A DNA stretch of 64,000 bases. Source: JBHIKY01 sp042139015. GTDB lineage: Bacteria > Bacillota > Bacilli > Bacillales > Marinococcaceae. The stretch's first letter is position 1; each line of letters begins with the position of its first letter. Where the stretch lies: positions 254,768 through 318,767 of the forward strand of contig NZ_JBHIKY010000001.1 of NCBI RefSeq assembly GCF_042139015.1, given 5' to 3'. Both the position numbers and the translations under genes were made by a program. This document shows, piece by piece, positions 35,709 to 45,167 of this stretch. The notes beneath the pieces are model-generated. The model saw only the letters and a program-made list of their open reading frames with translations. It had not been told where the DNA came from and made no database searches.

Positions 35709-35967
35709 TGCTTACCCCTCCTTTATCTCTTACACACCTATACCATTGAATCGACAAAAACAAACACCTTCCTGGCGGTACATTCAAAACGTCTACATTT
35801 TATAATGATTTCCACCAAAACGCAACTGGCTTTTCGTTGTAATGGAGAATAAATATGTAAGGATCAGTAGTAAATTCAAGTATTCCCTACACTTGGAAAA
35901 CTTATTCATTCACCATTTCTATAAACTCATCATTAGTATATGAGTATGTCGGAAAATTGTGAATAAT

Positions 35968-35993
35968 CCTCCAGGCAGCGCACTTGCCTGGAG
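35968..35993 (-). terminator. Terminator of the acidic lipoprotein gene
   Basis: CCTCCAGGCA/TGCCTGGAGG stem right after the stop at 36006, with a weak T tail on the minus strand. The rest of the gap to 35708 is AT-rich and holds nothing I can name. Confidence 0.65.
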
Positions 35994-36005
35994 GACAGCT
36001 CATCA

Positions 36006-36989
36006 TTATGGAGTAGATTCTTCCATCGATTCTTCTTCCATCATTTTTTCCATATCGGCCTGCACATCTTCCATATCCACTGCGTTGTCTACAATCTCCT
36101 GCGGCACTTCTATTTCGCCAATTTCATCAAATTCCGAGAATGTCGCCTGGATGGACTGGGAAATACTCATCGTCTGATCTTCCTCTTGAATCTCCATTTC
36201 CATATTCATATCCACCTCTTCCTGATAGAACGTCTCCTGGTTAATATAGAGCACATAATGAAAGTTCTTAATTTCCATTGCTTCCATTACTTGCTCCATC
36301 TGTCCTTCCATCTGCGGATTTGATTCCATCATCGCAAATTCCTCTGCAATTTCCATCAGTTCCTCACCGGAACCCTCCACCTTCACCGCATAGCGTCCGT
36401 CTTCTTCTTCCACTGTGATCTCATCTGTAAAATCCTGCAGCATTTCGACCTGCTCCTGAGGCGTCATATCCATATTGGCCATTTCAAGTGTTCCCATTTC
36501 ATCGCCTTCCGCTTTTAACCACTCATCATCCGTATGATCGGACATATACGTCATCCCATCCTCGGTTAAGTATTGCTCGAACTCTATCTCTTCTCCGGTT
36601 GATGGATCAGGCATATTTAACACCTGATAAAACGACATTGGCTCCAGAACCGTATCCATGGATATCGTCATATCCATCGGCATCTCTTCCCCGTTCATAT
36701 CCATCATCTGCTCAATATTCATCGTGCTGTGGAAGCTGTTTACCTCCGCCATCGCTTCATGGGACTTAGTCAAAATATCCTCTGCAGACATCTCCTCGGC
36801 AGCGGGTTCTTCCTCTCCTGCCGCAGCTGCATCCTCTTCCCCGGATTCAGCATCCATCTCTGTTCCTTCCGTTTCTTCTTCAGCCGGATCGCTTCCTGCT
36901 GTTTCTTCTTCTGTCCCTTCATTTTCGCCACAGGCAGTCAGTGCAAATACGCACACCCCAGCAGCAAGGACCATTCCAAACTTCTTCAT
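36006..36989 (-). CDS. Acidic lipoprotein, DUF6612-like
   Basis: A 327-residue lipoprotein: signal peptide MKKFGMVLAAGVCVFALTAC, then a very acidic Glu-rich linker of ~60 residues, then a beta-rich domain beginning EVNSFHSTMNIEQMM, like proteins related to LppX/LolA-type lipid-binding folds (DUF6612). The start at 36989 follows GGGAGGAG. The extreme Glu/Asp content fits a high-salt or alkaline exterior. Function is unknown; lipid or hydrophobic ligand binding is possible. Confidence 0.8.
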   Translation of the reverse strand: MKKFGMVLAAGVCVFALTACGENEGTEEETAGSDPAEEETEGTEMDAESGEEDAAAAGEEEPAAEEMSAEDILTKSHEAMAEVNSFHSTMNIEQMMDMNGEEMPMDMTISMDTVLEPMSFYQVLNMPDPSTGEEIEFEQYLTEDGMTYMSDHTDDEWLKAEGDEMGTLEMANMDMTPQEQVEMLQDFTDEITVEEEDGRYAVKVEGSGEELMEIAEEFAMMESNPQMEGQMEQVMEAMEIKNFHYVLYINQETFYQEEVDMNMEMEIQEEDQTMSISQSIQATFSEFDEIGEIEVPQEIVDNAVDMEDVQADMEKMMEEESMEESTP

Positions 36990-37270
36990 AGTAAAACTCC
37001 TCCCAGATTTTCCTTCCCCTAATTCTTTCGTCATAATAAATCTGTAAAAATAGAACTGTAAAATTTTCCAATAATACTTTATGCCCAGTATCACGAATGG
37101 ATAAACCTTACTGTTATGTACGGAAATGATATAAGGTCAGTTTCAGAATAATCTAGAAGAATGCTCTTGAAGAGAGCTCGCGACGTTGAAATTTTTAGAA
37201 TAAGGAAGGGATTCGATCATGGTTACGGGAAGGGAAAAAGAGTCGAAGCCAGAAATAGGAGGGACAAAAA

Positions 37271-37366
37271 GTGAGCGGGGTCATAACGATAATATTTATC
37301 GCGGGTATTATTATATTACTTGTCTTACTAGCCATCGTCACAACTATTCATTCATCCAGGAAATAA
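37271..37366 (+). CDS. Putative 31-residue single-pass membrane peptide
   Basis: A short open frame starting with GTG (MSGVITIIFI...), 7 nt after AGGAGGG. It encodes one hydrophobic segment of about 22 residues rich in Ile and Leu, then a basic tail ending SSRK before TAA. The strong ribosome site and clean membrane topology make it likely real. It lies between two minus-strand genes and overlaps neither. Function unknown; regulatory, toxin-like or complex-stabilising peptides have this form. Confidence 0.6.
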   Translation: MSGVITIIFIAGIIILLVLLAIVTTIHSSRK

Positions 37367-37392
37367 AAAATAGAGACCATATTGCCGGTCTC
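37366..37392 (-). terminator. Terminator of the DUF3006 gene
   Basis: GAGACC/GGTCTC (37373-37378 with 37387-37392), then TATTTTTT on the minus strand, 12 bp after the stop at 37405. Confidence 0.6.
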
Positions 37393-37404
37393 ATGGAATT
37401 GATA

Positions 37405-37656
37405 TTATTTTTTTCTTTTTCTCGTCAACTTCTCCAGCAAAGCTTTTGCTCTTCCTTTCCGTTTTTCCGTCTCCTCTTTGTCTATCACCGCATTTTTCAG
37501 GGAACAATCATCTCCCCACTCGACTTCCAGTACATCTCCCTCCTGCACTCCATCCGGGAGCTGGCTGCGCGAAACAGTCTTTCGTTCAGCTTCTTTCCCG
37601 GCAGGCAGGAGAACGGCAATTTCTCCTTCAAACCGGTCCAATGTATACTTTTTCAC
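37405..37656 (-). CDS. DUF3006 domain protein
   Basis: An 83-residue protein with the DUF3006 pattern YTLDRFEGEIAVLL, then LPDGVQEGDVLEVEWGDD and a basic helical tail. Members are small beta-barrel-like proteins often found beside secreted nuclease or competence-type hydrolase genes; their role is unknown. The start is GTG after AGGAGT. Confidence 0.8.
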   Translation of the reverse strand: MKKYTLDRFEGEIAVLLPAGKEAERKTVSRSQLPDGVQEGDVLEVEWGDDCSLKNAVIDKEETEKRKGRAKALLEKLTRKRKK

Positions 37657-37721
37657 AAAATCACTCCTGGTCTACTGTGATAAAAGGCTTCATTTTTTCC
37701 AGAGCTGCTTTACTTGTCGCA

Positions 37722-38303
37722 TCACTTTTCAGCAGTAATAATGTAAGTTTCCTTAGATGGTTTTATTGCCTGCTTCACTTGCAGCTTTGCATTCGCGATT
37801 TCATTTTTCATTTCAGATAATTCAATCCTCGGGTGATTATGCTGAGCATTCTCCTCTTTCTCTAATTCTATGCACACCAGCATGCCTCCTGGTTTTAGCA
37901 CATGATTAATTTCATTTAATACTGCATTCAACTGGTTTGCTTCATGTAAAACTAAAGAAGCAACAACAACATCAACAGAACTAGCAGGCAGCGGGATGTT
38001 CTCCATACTCCCTTTTACCGGGTGAACGTTCCTACTATTCTTTTCTGTTATCCTTTTTTTAAGAAATTCTAGCATATTATCATCGATGTCTAATGAATAA
38101 ACAGGGCCTATCGTTTTTTGGGCAATCGGGAAAGTAAAATATCCCGTTCCAGCACCTAAATCTAATATCGATTCCTCTCCCTGGAGAGGCAGAATATCAA
38201 GCAGACTCTCCGGTGTCAGTCCCATTCTCTTTTGTGGATTTTCCAGATTGGCCACTTTCTTTTCAAACATCTGTTTCATTTCTTCTGGATTAAAATTTTT
38301 CAT
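37722..38303 (-). CDS. SAM-dependent methyltransferase (class I, UbiE-like)
   Basis: A 193-residue methyltransferase with SAM-binding motif I LDLGAGTGYFTF, acidic motif II YSLDIDD and VVVASLVLHE, and the VLKPGGMLVCIE strand. The substrate is unknown. The start at 38303 follows AAAGGA; a TTG three codons upstream is the alternative. It lies 70 bp downstream of an Rrf2 regulator and is probably its target or partner. Confidence 0.85.
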   Translation of the reverse strand: MKNFNPEEMKQMFEKKVANLENPQKRMGLTPESLLDILPLQGEESILDLGAGTGYFTFPIAQKTIGPVYSLDIDDNMLEFLKKRITEKNSRNVHPVKGSMENIPLPASSVDVVVASLVLHEANQLNAVLNEINHVLKPGGMLVCIELEKEENAQHNHPRIELSEMKNEIANAKLQVKQAIKPSKETYIITAEK

Positions 38304-38373
38304 GCAAATCAAATCCTTTCATTCTTAATATGGTTATAAAAGACTCATAATATCTATAATTAAAATAAAAAAA

Positions 38374-38817
38374 TTAGGTCGAGTGTGTACAATTATTTTC
38401 TTCAAACTTCCTGGATTCTATTTGCTTGGCAATGTCGAGAATTGATGTGTCTGCTAATTCCTCTGTCATTTTCTTTTCTGCTTGTATCATTACATTTTCA
38501 ATTAAACATTCTCCATTTTCAGTCTCACCATGTTCCAGTGAACAACTAAATAAGCTCGTTTTTCCTTCAATCGCATATATAACATCCAGAAAAGTGATAT
38601 CAGTAGAATGTTTCGTAATACGATAACCGCCTTTAACACCGGGAGTTGACTCGATCAGCCCTGCCTTAACCAATTTAGTCAGTATCTTCGATAGATAAGT
38701 GGGAGATAAATGTTGAACCTTTGCTAATTGATCTACTCCTACTGCTTGATTTCCTGCAGATATTGTTAAATACACCATGGTGTGTAGGGCGTAATTAGTG
38801 GCTTTTGAATACTTCAT
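38374..38817 (-). CDS. Rrf2-family transcriptional regulator
   Basis: A 147-residue regulator with the N-terminal winged helix KYSKATNYALHTMVYL and VDQLAKVQHLSPTYLSKIL. Two cysteines in FSCSLEHGETENGECLIE could hold an iron-sulfur cluster or sense redox, though Rrf2 iron-sulfur members usually have three; a third Cys is near the C-terminus. It likely regulates itself and the downstream methyltransferase. Confidence 0.88.
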   Translation of the reverse strand: MKYSKATNYALHTMVYLTISAGNQAVGVDQLAKVQHLSPTYLSKILTKLVKAGLIESTPGVKGGYRITKHSTDITFLDVIYAIEGKTSLFSCSLEHGETENGECLIENVMIQAEKKMTEELADTSILDIAKQIESRKFEENNCTHST

Positions 38818-38840
38818 TTACTATCCTCCCTATAAATGAT

Positions 38841-38856
38841 ATTAAAGAGCTTTAAT
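38841..38856. promoter_or_regulatory. Palindrome upstream of the Rrf2 gene, candidate operator
   Basis: ATTAAAGAGCTTTAAT, two 7-bp arms around AG, lies about 25 bp before the Rrf2 start and just downstream of an AT-rich promoter-like stretch (TATAAT-like, about 38865-38880). It is a good place for autorepression. Confidence 0.5.
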
Positions 38857-38925
38857 GTCTATAATTTATTATAAACGTTATAACACATAAAATAAAGATA
38901 TAAATGAAGAAAGTCCATGACCGAA

Positions 38926-39201
38926 TTATAATTCTTCCAACTTTCCAACCCTGGGAGCTACTACTTCCACCAGATTCGGAATGCAGTCATTTTCTTTAAA
39001 GAGGTCATCATAGGCGATATAAACCGTTAAGTCTTCGACGTATTTTTCACTCATGTGTAGTTCCATTCCGTTCATGTTCAGGGCTACCTCAAAAACTGTA
39101 AGAGCTGTTCGTTTATTTCCGTTATGAAAAACATGACTTCCTCTTGCGATGGAGTGGTAATAGCAGCATGCTTTTTCGAGAGTTTGCCGAAATACAAATT
39201 T
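38926..39201 (-). pseudogene. Remnant of a Doc (death-on-curing) Fic-fold toxin
   Basis: One minus-strand frame reads TLEKACCYYHSIARG, then HVFHNGNKRTAL, the Fic/Doc active-site motif, and continues through VFEVALNMNGMELHM to a stop at 38926. The frame is interrupted by a stop codon (39202-39204) upstream, and no start with a ribosome site or N-terminal Doc domain joins it. Only the C-terminal ~90 residues remain, and no antitoxin is adjacent. It is a decayed toxin-antitoxin locus. Confidence 0.7.
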
Positions 39202-39283
39202 TTACTTGCTGGTTCGATGCCTAAAGCAACAATTACCTCCTGGGTGAAAAAATTGCCCGAAGTCCAGTTTTTCTTTTGTGTGA

Positions 39284-39321
39284 CGCACAAAAACTGTGCC
39301 GCAGGAGCAGCACAGTTTTTT
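39284..39321. terminator. Bidirectional terminator after the aldo/keto reductase gene
   Basis: An 11-bp perfect stem AAAAACTGTGC/GCACAGTTTTT (39289-39299 with 39310-39320) with T runs on either strand, 65 bp after the aldo/keto reductase stop. Confidence 0.8.
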
Positions 39322-39385
39322 GACTTCTACTCATTGATTGTCGTTTTCTTCTTTCCCTCAGATAAACTGCTTTTTTTCATATCTA

Positions 39386-40228
39386 TTAAAACTCTTCGTA
39401 TTCAGCCGGATCCTGATCATTTAATCTCCCATTGGGCTGAGTTAACACTGAGATCGAGCTCATTTCTGCTTCATTTAATGCAAAATCAAAAATCGATATA
39501 TTCTCAAGCTGATGCTCTGGAGAGGATGATCTAGGAATCGAGATGGCTCCCAGTTGATAATGCCAGCGTAATATAACCTGTGATATAGTCTTCTGATGAT
39601 CTTCGGCAATTCGCCCAAACGTTTCTTCTTGCAGGACGTCACTAGCTCTTGCCAGCGGACTCCAGGATTCGGTCTTAATTCCGTTCTTTTCGTGAAAGCT
39701 TCTTTGTTCGTCTTGATTAAAATAAGGATGTAATTCAATTTGGTTGATGCTTGGCTTTGTACCGGTCTTTCTTTCTAATCGTTCCAAATGCTCAGGCAGG
39801 AAATTACTCACTCCAATCGAACGGATCAGTCCCCATTGTTTAGCGTCCAATAATGCCTGCCAGGCTTTTACGTAAGTATCTTGTTTAGGATTCGGCCAAT
39901 GGATAAGATATAGGTCATAATAGTCCAGCTGCGCGCGATACAAGGATTCTTGAATGGTCGCCACCGCTTTATCATACGTTTGATAGCGCCCCGGCAATTT
40001 TGATGTAATGATCAAATCTTTCCTCGGAACGGAACTGCGCCGGACTGCTTCACCTATCATGCCTTCATTTTCATAATTATAGGCCGAATCAATGAGCCGA
40101 TAGCCTGTACTAATGGCACTGGTAACAGCATTAACCCCCGCGTTTCCTTTAAGTTTAGCGGTGCCAAGCCCAATTACCGGCATCGTAATTCCATCATGAA
40201 GTGTAACCTCTGGAATGGATGTACTCAT
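39386..40228 (-). CDS. Aldo/keto reductase
   Basis: A 280-residue NADPH-dependent carbonyl reductase with the catalytic tetrad visible: Asp and Tyr in DSAYNYENE, Lys in TSKLPGR and His in LIHWPN. The NADP phosphate-binding IPRSSSPEHQLEN is near the C-terminus. Similar to B. subtilis YtbE/YvgN, which reduce methylglyoxal and other aldehydes. It is a single gene with its own terminator. Confidence 0.92.
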   Translation of the reverse strand: MSTSIPEVTLHDGITMPVIGLGTAKLKGNAGVNAVTSAISTGYRLIDSAYNYENEGMIGEAVRRSSVPRKDLIITSKLPGRYQTYDKAVATIQESLYRAQLDYYDLYLIHWPNPKQDTYVKAWQALLDAKQWGLIRSIGVSNFLPEHLERLERKTGTKPSINQIELHPYFNQDEQRSFHEKNGIKTESWSPLARASDVLQEETFGRIAEDHQKTISQVILRWHYQLGAISIPRSSSPEHQLENISIFDFALNEAEMSSISVLTQPNGRLNDQDPAEYEEF

Positions 40229-40325
40229 AACGAATCACTCCTCTCCTTACTATCTAATGATTACCATTAAAACTAAATATTTAAACTTTTTAAATAATGA
40301 TTACCTGGGCTTGAAGTGTGTTCTC

Positions 40326-40358
40326 ATCAAAAAAACTAGGCTGATTTGCCAGCCTAGT
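40326..40358 (-). terminator. Terminator of the TRAP transporter operon
   Basis: ACTAGGCT/AGCCTAGT (40335-40342 with 40351-40358) then TTTTTT on the minus strand, about 70 bp past the dctM-type stop. Confidence 0.85.
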
Positions 40359-40426
40359 GAAAAATACGTATTATTTTAGCAAATATTTATTATAATCTTA
40401 CTGATTCAACACCCCATCATTTATAA

Positions 40427-41692
40427 CTACTTTTGTATTATCGAAGGTAAAAAAGTTGAAAGGGATGGCACAAAGGTAATCACAAGCAGCCCAAATATTA
40501 ATACTGCAATAAAAGGTAAAGTCCCATTTATAACAGTCGTCAACGGCGTCTTGGCGATACCTGCTGCCACGAATAAATTAAGGCCAAACGGTGGTGAGAG
40601 CATACCAATAGCTAAATTAACGATCATAATAATCCCAAAATGTATCGGAGAAATCCCCAACTCCACTACGATAGGCAAAAATAAAGGAGCTAATATCAGT
40701 ACAGCTGCACTAGGGTCCATAAACATTCCGATTATTAATAATATAATAGTAATGATTATGACGATCATAAGAGGGTTCGATGCAAAACTAAGCATGGCAT
40801 CAGCAATTTGAGCTGGAATCTTTTCTTTCGTCAAATACCAACTGAACACTTTGGCACTCGAGATGACCAGCATCACCATAGAAGCAATTACCACAGATCT
40901 TTTTGTGACTTCAAATAAGGTAGCAATTGTTAATTCTTTATAAATAAAGAATCCAATGAACAGGCTGTACACTATAGCCACCACTGCTGCTTCCGTAGGG
41001 GTGAAGATTCCAAAATATATCCCGCCTAATACAATGATTGGCATAATCAAGCCCCAAAAAGCGTCTACGGTAGAGCGGATCACTTCTCGCAAAGATTCTC
41101 TTTCATCTGGCTTGTGGCCTTGGACCTTTGCAATGATAAAGCTAACAATAATCAGTAACAGTCCAATAAAAATACCTGGGATGATACCAGCGATAAATAA
41201 TTCACTGATAGATACTTCCGCAATGACTCCGTAGACTAACAACGTGATACTTGGAGGAATAATAATTCCCAATGAACCAGCCGCACACATTAAACCAACA
41301 GAAAATTTGGTAGAATATTTAGCTTCCTGGAGAGATGGTATCATAATGCTACCCACGGCTGCCACAGTAGCTGGACTTGAGCCTGATAAGGCAGCAAAGA
41401 ACATGGAAGAAATAACCCCTGCGATAGGCAGGCCTCCCGTTGTCCATCCAACGAGCTTACGTGCCATGTTAATCAGTCTTTTTGAGGTTCCTCCCGCCAG
41501 CATTAAATCTCCAGCAAAAATAAAAAATGGTATAGCCATCAGTGTAAATGAATCCAAACCGGCAAACATAGTCCGTGCCACATTATCGAGGGAACTTCCC
41601 GATTCAAGTATTGCGTAAATACTAGCTAGTCCAAGAGCCGCTGCAATTGGAGTACTGATGAGTAAAAGAATGATAAAAATAGCAATAATCAA
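40427..41692 (-). CDS. TRAP transporter large membrane subunit (DctM/SiaM type)
   Basis: A 421-residue transport subunit with about 12 membrane segments that moves an organic acid inward with sodium. Typical stretches are AIPFFIFAGDLMLAGG, ALSGSSPATVAAVG and PPFGLNLFVAAGIA. The start is taken as TTG at 41692, six bases after GGAGGTG; the GTG at 41701 overlaps the ribosome site. It follows dctQ directly. Sodium coupling fits a salt-adapted cell. Confidence 0.92.
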   Translation of the reverse strand: MIIAIFIILLLISTPIAAALGLASIYAILESGSSLDNVARTMFAGLDSFTLMAIPFFIFAGDLMLAGGTSKRLINMARKLVGWTTGGLPIAGVISSMFFAALSGSSPATVAAVGSIMIPSLQEAKYSTKFSVGLMCAAGSLGIIIPPSITLLVYGVIAEVSISELFIAGIIPGIFIGLLLIIVSFIIAKVQGHKPDERESLREVIRSTVDAFWGLIMPIIVLGGIYFGIFTPTEAAVVAIVYSLFIGFFIYKELTIATLFEVTKRSVVIASMVMLVISSAKVFSWYLTKEKIPAQIADAMLSFASNPLMIVIIITIILLIIGMFMDPSAAVLILAPLFLPIVVELGISPIHFGIIMIVNLAIGMLSPPFGLNLFVAAGIAKTPLTTVINGTLPFIAVLIFGLLVITFVPSLSTFLPSIIQK

Positions 41693-41705
41693 ACCGTTCA
41701 CCTCC

Positions 41706-42206
41706 CTATGTTGATTGTTTTTTGACTTTCTCTTCTCTTAAAATCTGAAGATCCTCCCATATCAATTGAAAAAATCTCAGCCCCATTAATACTGCCCCAA
41801 CTGGGATTGCTAAGTAGGGAATAAACATTGGCAGGCGTAATGCAGGTGTATAATTAGCAAACTGGGTGACATTATCTATGGTTTGAATGCCTGATATGAA
41901 GATAAACCCACAAAAAATAATCGCTGTAAACGATGCCGCTATTTCCAGAAGTTTTTTATAAAAAGTGGGCACATAAGTAATAAGAACATCGACTTTCGCA
42001 TGCGCCCGCTCTCTTACAGCAATACTGCTGCCTATAAATATAAACCAAATGATTAAGTAACGAGCAAGTTCCGCAGACCACATAATTGATTCATTAAACA
42101 CATACCTCATAACCACCTGCACAAAAATCAATAGGGTTGCCAGCATCAGAGTAAAAAACCCAAAATATTCCTCTAAATTATTTAATACTTTGTTAACTTT
42201 CCCCAT
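41706..42206 (-). CDS. TRAP transporter small membrane subunit (DctQ type)
   Basis: A 166-residue protein with four membrane segments and the DctQ pattern VMRYVFNESIMWSAELARYLIIW. The ATG at 42206 follows GGAGGAG; a longer frame reaching 42284 overlaps the dctP stop and lacks a ribosome site. It pairs with dctM. Confidence 0.9.
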   Translation of the reverse strand: MGKVNKVLNNLEEYFGFFTLMLATLLIFVQVVMRYVFNESIMWSAELARYLIIWFIFIGSSIAVRERAHAKVDVLITYVPTFYKKLLEIAASFTAIIFCGFIFISGIQTIDNVTQFANYTPALRLPMFIPYLAIPVGAVLMGLRFFQLIWEDLQILREEKVKKQST

Positions 42207-42283
42207 TTTCGCTCCTCCTCTCCAAAGAAGATATATGGCAACCAAGAAATAAGGAAAGGGAGGCTGCCTCCCTCCCTTTTGCA

Positions 42284-43348
42284 TTATTCAATCGTATCTA
42301 ATATTTCCTGTCCGCCTTCCACTTCCTCAACGTATTGATCATACACTCCCTCGCTGGCATCGATGAAGCCCTGCTTGGCTTCTTCTGTTAACTCTGTTAC
42401 TTCCATATCTGACTCTTCCACTGTCTGAGCATATTCCTCTTCTTTTTGCTCGGATTGTTCCCACTGCCACTCACTTGTCTCCTGCGCTACCTCCGTTACT
42501 GCTTCTTGTAAATCTTCGGGCAGCTCCTGATAATAGGATTCACTGATTAATAATGCGTACCCCATATATCCGTGAGCACTATATGTCATATAATCCTGCA
42601 CCTCGTAAAAGTTCTGAGACACAATATTGGATAACGGATTTTCCTGGCCATCTACTGTGCCCTGCTGCAATGCAGTGTACAGCTCAGAAAAATCGATAGA
42701 AGTACCGCCGGCTCCCCAAGAATCAAACTGTGCGGTTAGCAACGGGCTTTGGGAAACACGCATGGACAGTCCTTCCATATCCTCTACGGATTCTATTGGT
42801 CTTTCTGAATTCGTAAAGTGTTTAAATCCTCCGTCCCAATAACCAAGCGCTCTTAAATCTGCATCTGTTAAGTACTCATTTAATGAATCCGCAAGCTCTC
42901 CATTTACAGAATCAAATGCATGATCTCGATCATCAAACAAAAAAGGCAAATCGAATACTTGGTATTGAGGTACAAAAGAAGGGAGTACTCCTGTAAATGG
43001 TGCGTTCATTTGAATCGTACCCGATTGCATCTGCTCCGTGATTTCTCTGTCACTTCCCAATTGAGAATCAGGATAAATTTCCACCGTCATTCTTCCATCC
43101 GTCCGCTCTTCTAATAACTCACCGAAGTGCTCTGCGGCTTCACCCTTTGCTGTCGAAGGCGTCACTACGTGGGCAAATTCAATGACATATTCACTCTCCG
43201 CATCCGCTTCATCAGATGCCCCGTCCTGTTCATCATCTGAATCGGCATCTTCTGTCCCTCCATTTTCATCACCATCGGACAGCTGCAAGCAACCGCTTAC
43301 AATAAATATTATTGAAAATAAAAACAAAAATAAGAATGTTTTTTTCAT
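42284..43348 (-). CDS. TRAP transporter substrate-binding lipoprotein (DctP type)
   Basis: A 354-residue lipoprotein (lipobox VSGC) with an acidic linker rich in Asp and Glu, then the DctP fold: GEAAEHFGELLEERTDGRMTVEIYP, GMSMRV-like LSMRVSQSPL with the conserved Arg that binds a carboxylate, and QNFYEVQDYMTYSAHGYMG. The ligand is probably a C4-dicarboxylate or sugar acid; sequence alone cannot decide. It is the first gene of the TRAP operon. Confidence 0.92.
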   Translation of the reverse strand: MKKTFLFLFLFSIIFIVSGCLQLSDGDENGGTEDADSDDEQDGASDEADAESEYVIEFAHVVTPSTAKGEAAEHFGELLEERTDGRMTVEIYPDSQLGSDREITEQMQSGTIQMNAPFTGVLPSFVPQYQVFDLPFLFDDRDHAFDSVNGELADSLNEYLTDADLRALGYWDGGFKHFTNSERPIESVEDMEGLSMRVSQSPLLTAQFDSWGAGGTSIDFSELYTALQQGTVDGQENPLSNIVSQNFYEVQDYMTYSAHGYMGYALLISESYYQELPEDLQEAVTEVAQETSEWQWEQSEQKEEEYAQTVEESDMEVTELTEEAKQGFIDASEGVYDQYVEEVEGGQEILDTIE

Positions 43349-43462
43349 TTTCTTCCCCCCAATTTAAACTTTTGCAATGCTTATGCTAGGGGAAACTTCA
43401 GGGATCGTCTTCTCAAAAATTGTTCTCCCGTCTCATTTTAAGAAGTGAAATATTCTACCTTA

Positions 43463-44908
43463 TTAATAATTATTAACACATTCATTCATACGCGGCTGCT
43501 TTGTCTGGGGATGGCACTGACATTCCACTCTGTCTTTAAAAGACATTTGCTCTTCCGTCTTAATCCATTTGTTCTTTTCCATTCTGTACCATAGAACAAT
43601 GGCTCTAAATACAATATCTATTCCAATAGCCGTCCATACCCCGGCTATACCCATATTCATTTGTACAGCAAGCATATACACCAACCCTGTTCTCACGATC
43701 CACATCCCCATGGTAGTCAGGTACATCGGGTATTTCGTGTTTCTCGCGCCTTGATAGGCCCCTGTTAATATCAGCAAAATGGCTAAGAATGGCTGGAAAA
43801 CAGCTGCAATCTTCAATGCTGTGCCTATTTCCGCAATCACGACAGAGTCTTCACTGAAAAAGCTGCCAATCCATTCGCCTAAAAGGAATAAAAGGACCCC
43901 CATAAAAATCATAAAAAAAGCTGAAATGTCAGAGATTAGCTTTGCGTAGCTCTTTGCCTCATTGTAATTTCCAGCTCCCACTTGTTTTCCTACAATGATC
44001 GTTGCGGCAGCTGCAAATCCATAAGCGATCATATAAGAGAAGGTTTCAATGTTTCCTGCTATTTGATGGGCCGCAAATGTATTCGTTCCCAATGCGACGA
44101 TAAAACCAAAGTAAACCACCTGCCCTATGCGCATGGCCAGACGCTCCCCGGCAGCAGGGGTCCCTAATCCAAGTAATTCTTTTTGATAATCTTTATGAAT
44201 TCGCCACCATTCTTTATAAAACGTGATTTGGTTATTTTTTTGGATATAGTATACCAGCACAACCGTACCCACAATCCGTGCGAAGACCCCTGCTATACCT
44301 GCCCCAACAATCCCTAAGGCTGGTATAAATAAAAATCCAAAGATGAGGACATAATCCAGAATGATATTGACGACATTTGCAATAATTACAGCCTTCATCG
44401 GCGATTTTGTGTTCCCAATTCCTCTCAACACACTGCTCAAGACAAACATGTAAGCCATGAATATGGACGGTACAGCGACAATTCGAAAGTATAGCGCCCC
44501 AATCTCCAACACCCTCTGTTCCACCCCTAACAGACGGAGTAGTGGCTCAGCAAAAATGAACGTTACCAGTCCGGTAAACAATCCAATGAACGAAGCTAAA
44601 ATGATGCCCTGTTGAGCCACCTTTGAAGCCCGTTTATAGTTACCTGCACCGGCTGCATTCACCATTAATACATTGACCCCCACACCGACCGCCATGAAGA
44701 TGGCAAAGTAAATGGCTAACACCGCGTTCGTCACACCAATAGCTGACACTTCTTCGAGACCGATTTGAGCGACAAAAAATGTATCTGCAAATCCAAGCAT
44801 GGTCTGAAAAAAATTTTCTATGACTGCGGGAACAGCCAATACAATAATGATTTTTATTTTTTCCTTCGTGCTTAGTCCTTGAGCCAGCGTTTGATCCGAC
44901 ACAGTCAT
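43463..44908 (-). CDS. MATE family efflux transporter
   Basis: A 481-residue multidrug/sodium antiporter with 12 membrane segments in two repeats (VPAVIENFFQTMLGFADTFFV and FQPFLAILLILTGAYQGARNT). The ATG at 44908 follows GGAGG; an ATG nine codons earlier would place that site inside the gene. NorM/DinF-like. The substrate is not known. Confidence 0.9.
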   Translation of the reverse strand: MTVSDQTLAQGLSTKEKIKIIIVLAVPAVIENFFQTMLGFADTFFVAQIGLEEVSAIGVTNAVLAIYFAIFMAVGVGVNVLMVNAAGAGNYKRASKVAQQGIILASFIGLFTGLVTFIFAEPLLRLLGVEQRVLEIGALYFRIVAVPSIFMAYMFVLSSVLRGIGNTKSPMKAVIIANVVNIILDYVLIFGFLFIPALGIVGAGIAGVFARIVGTVVLVYYIQKNNQITFYKEWWRIHKDYQKELLGLGTPAAGERLAMRIGQVVYFGFIVALGTNTFAAHQIAGNIETFSYMIAYGFAAAATIIVGKQVGAGNYNEAKSYAKLISDISAFFMIFMGVLLFLLGEWIGSFFSEDSVVIAEIGTALKIAAVFQPFLAILLILTGAYQGARNTKYPMYLTTMGMWIVRTGLVYMLAVQMNMGIAGVWTAIGIDIVFRAIVLWYRMEKNKWIKTEEQMSFKDRVECQCHPQTKQPRMNECVNNY

Positions 44909-45167
44909 TTTGAGTGTTCCTCCAGATTTTTGCATGTCGTTTTGTTATCTTATAAAATAACCTGCAATCCTTTTTTTAAACAAATAGAAGAGATAGACGT
45001 TCTGATCAGCGCCAAATACAACATTAAACTAATGCTGGGAAATAGAATGTGCAAAATAGTCATATAAACTTTACACTAATAGGAGTATCTATATTTAACA
45101 TCTAGGCCTATTTAAAATGAAAAACTACCAAGAAAAAAATTCTAACTCAGTAAAAGGAGAAGAGTGG

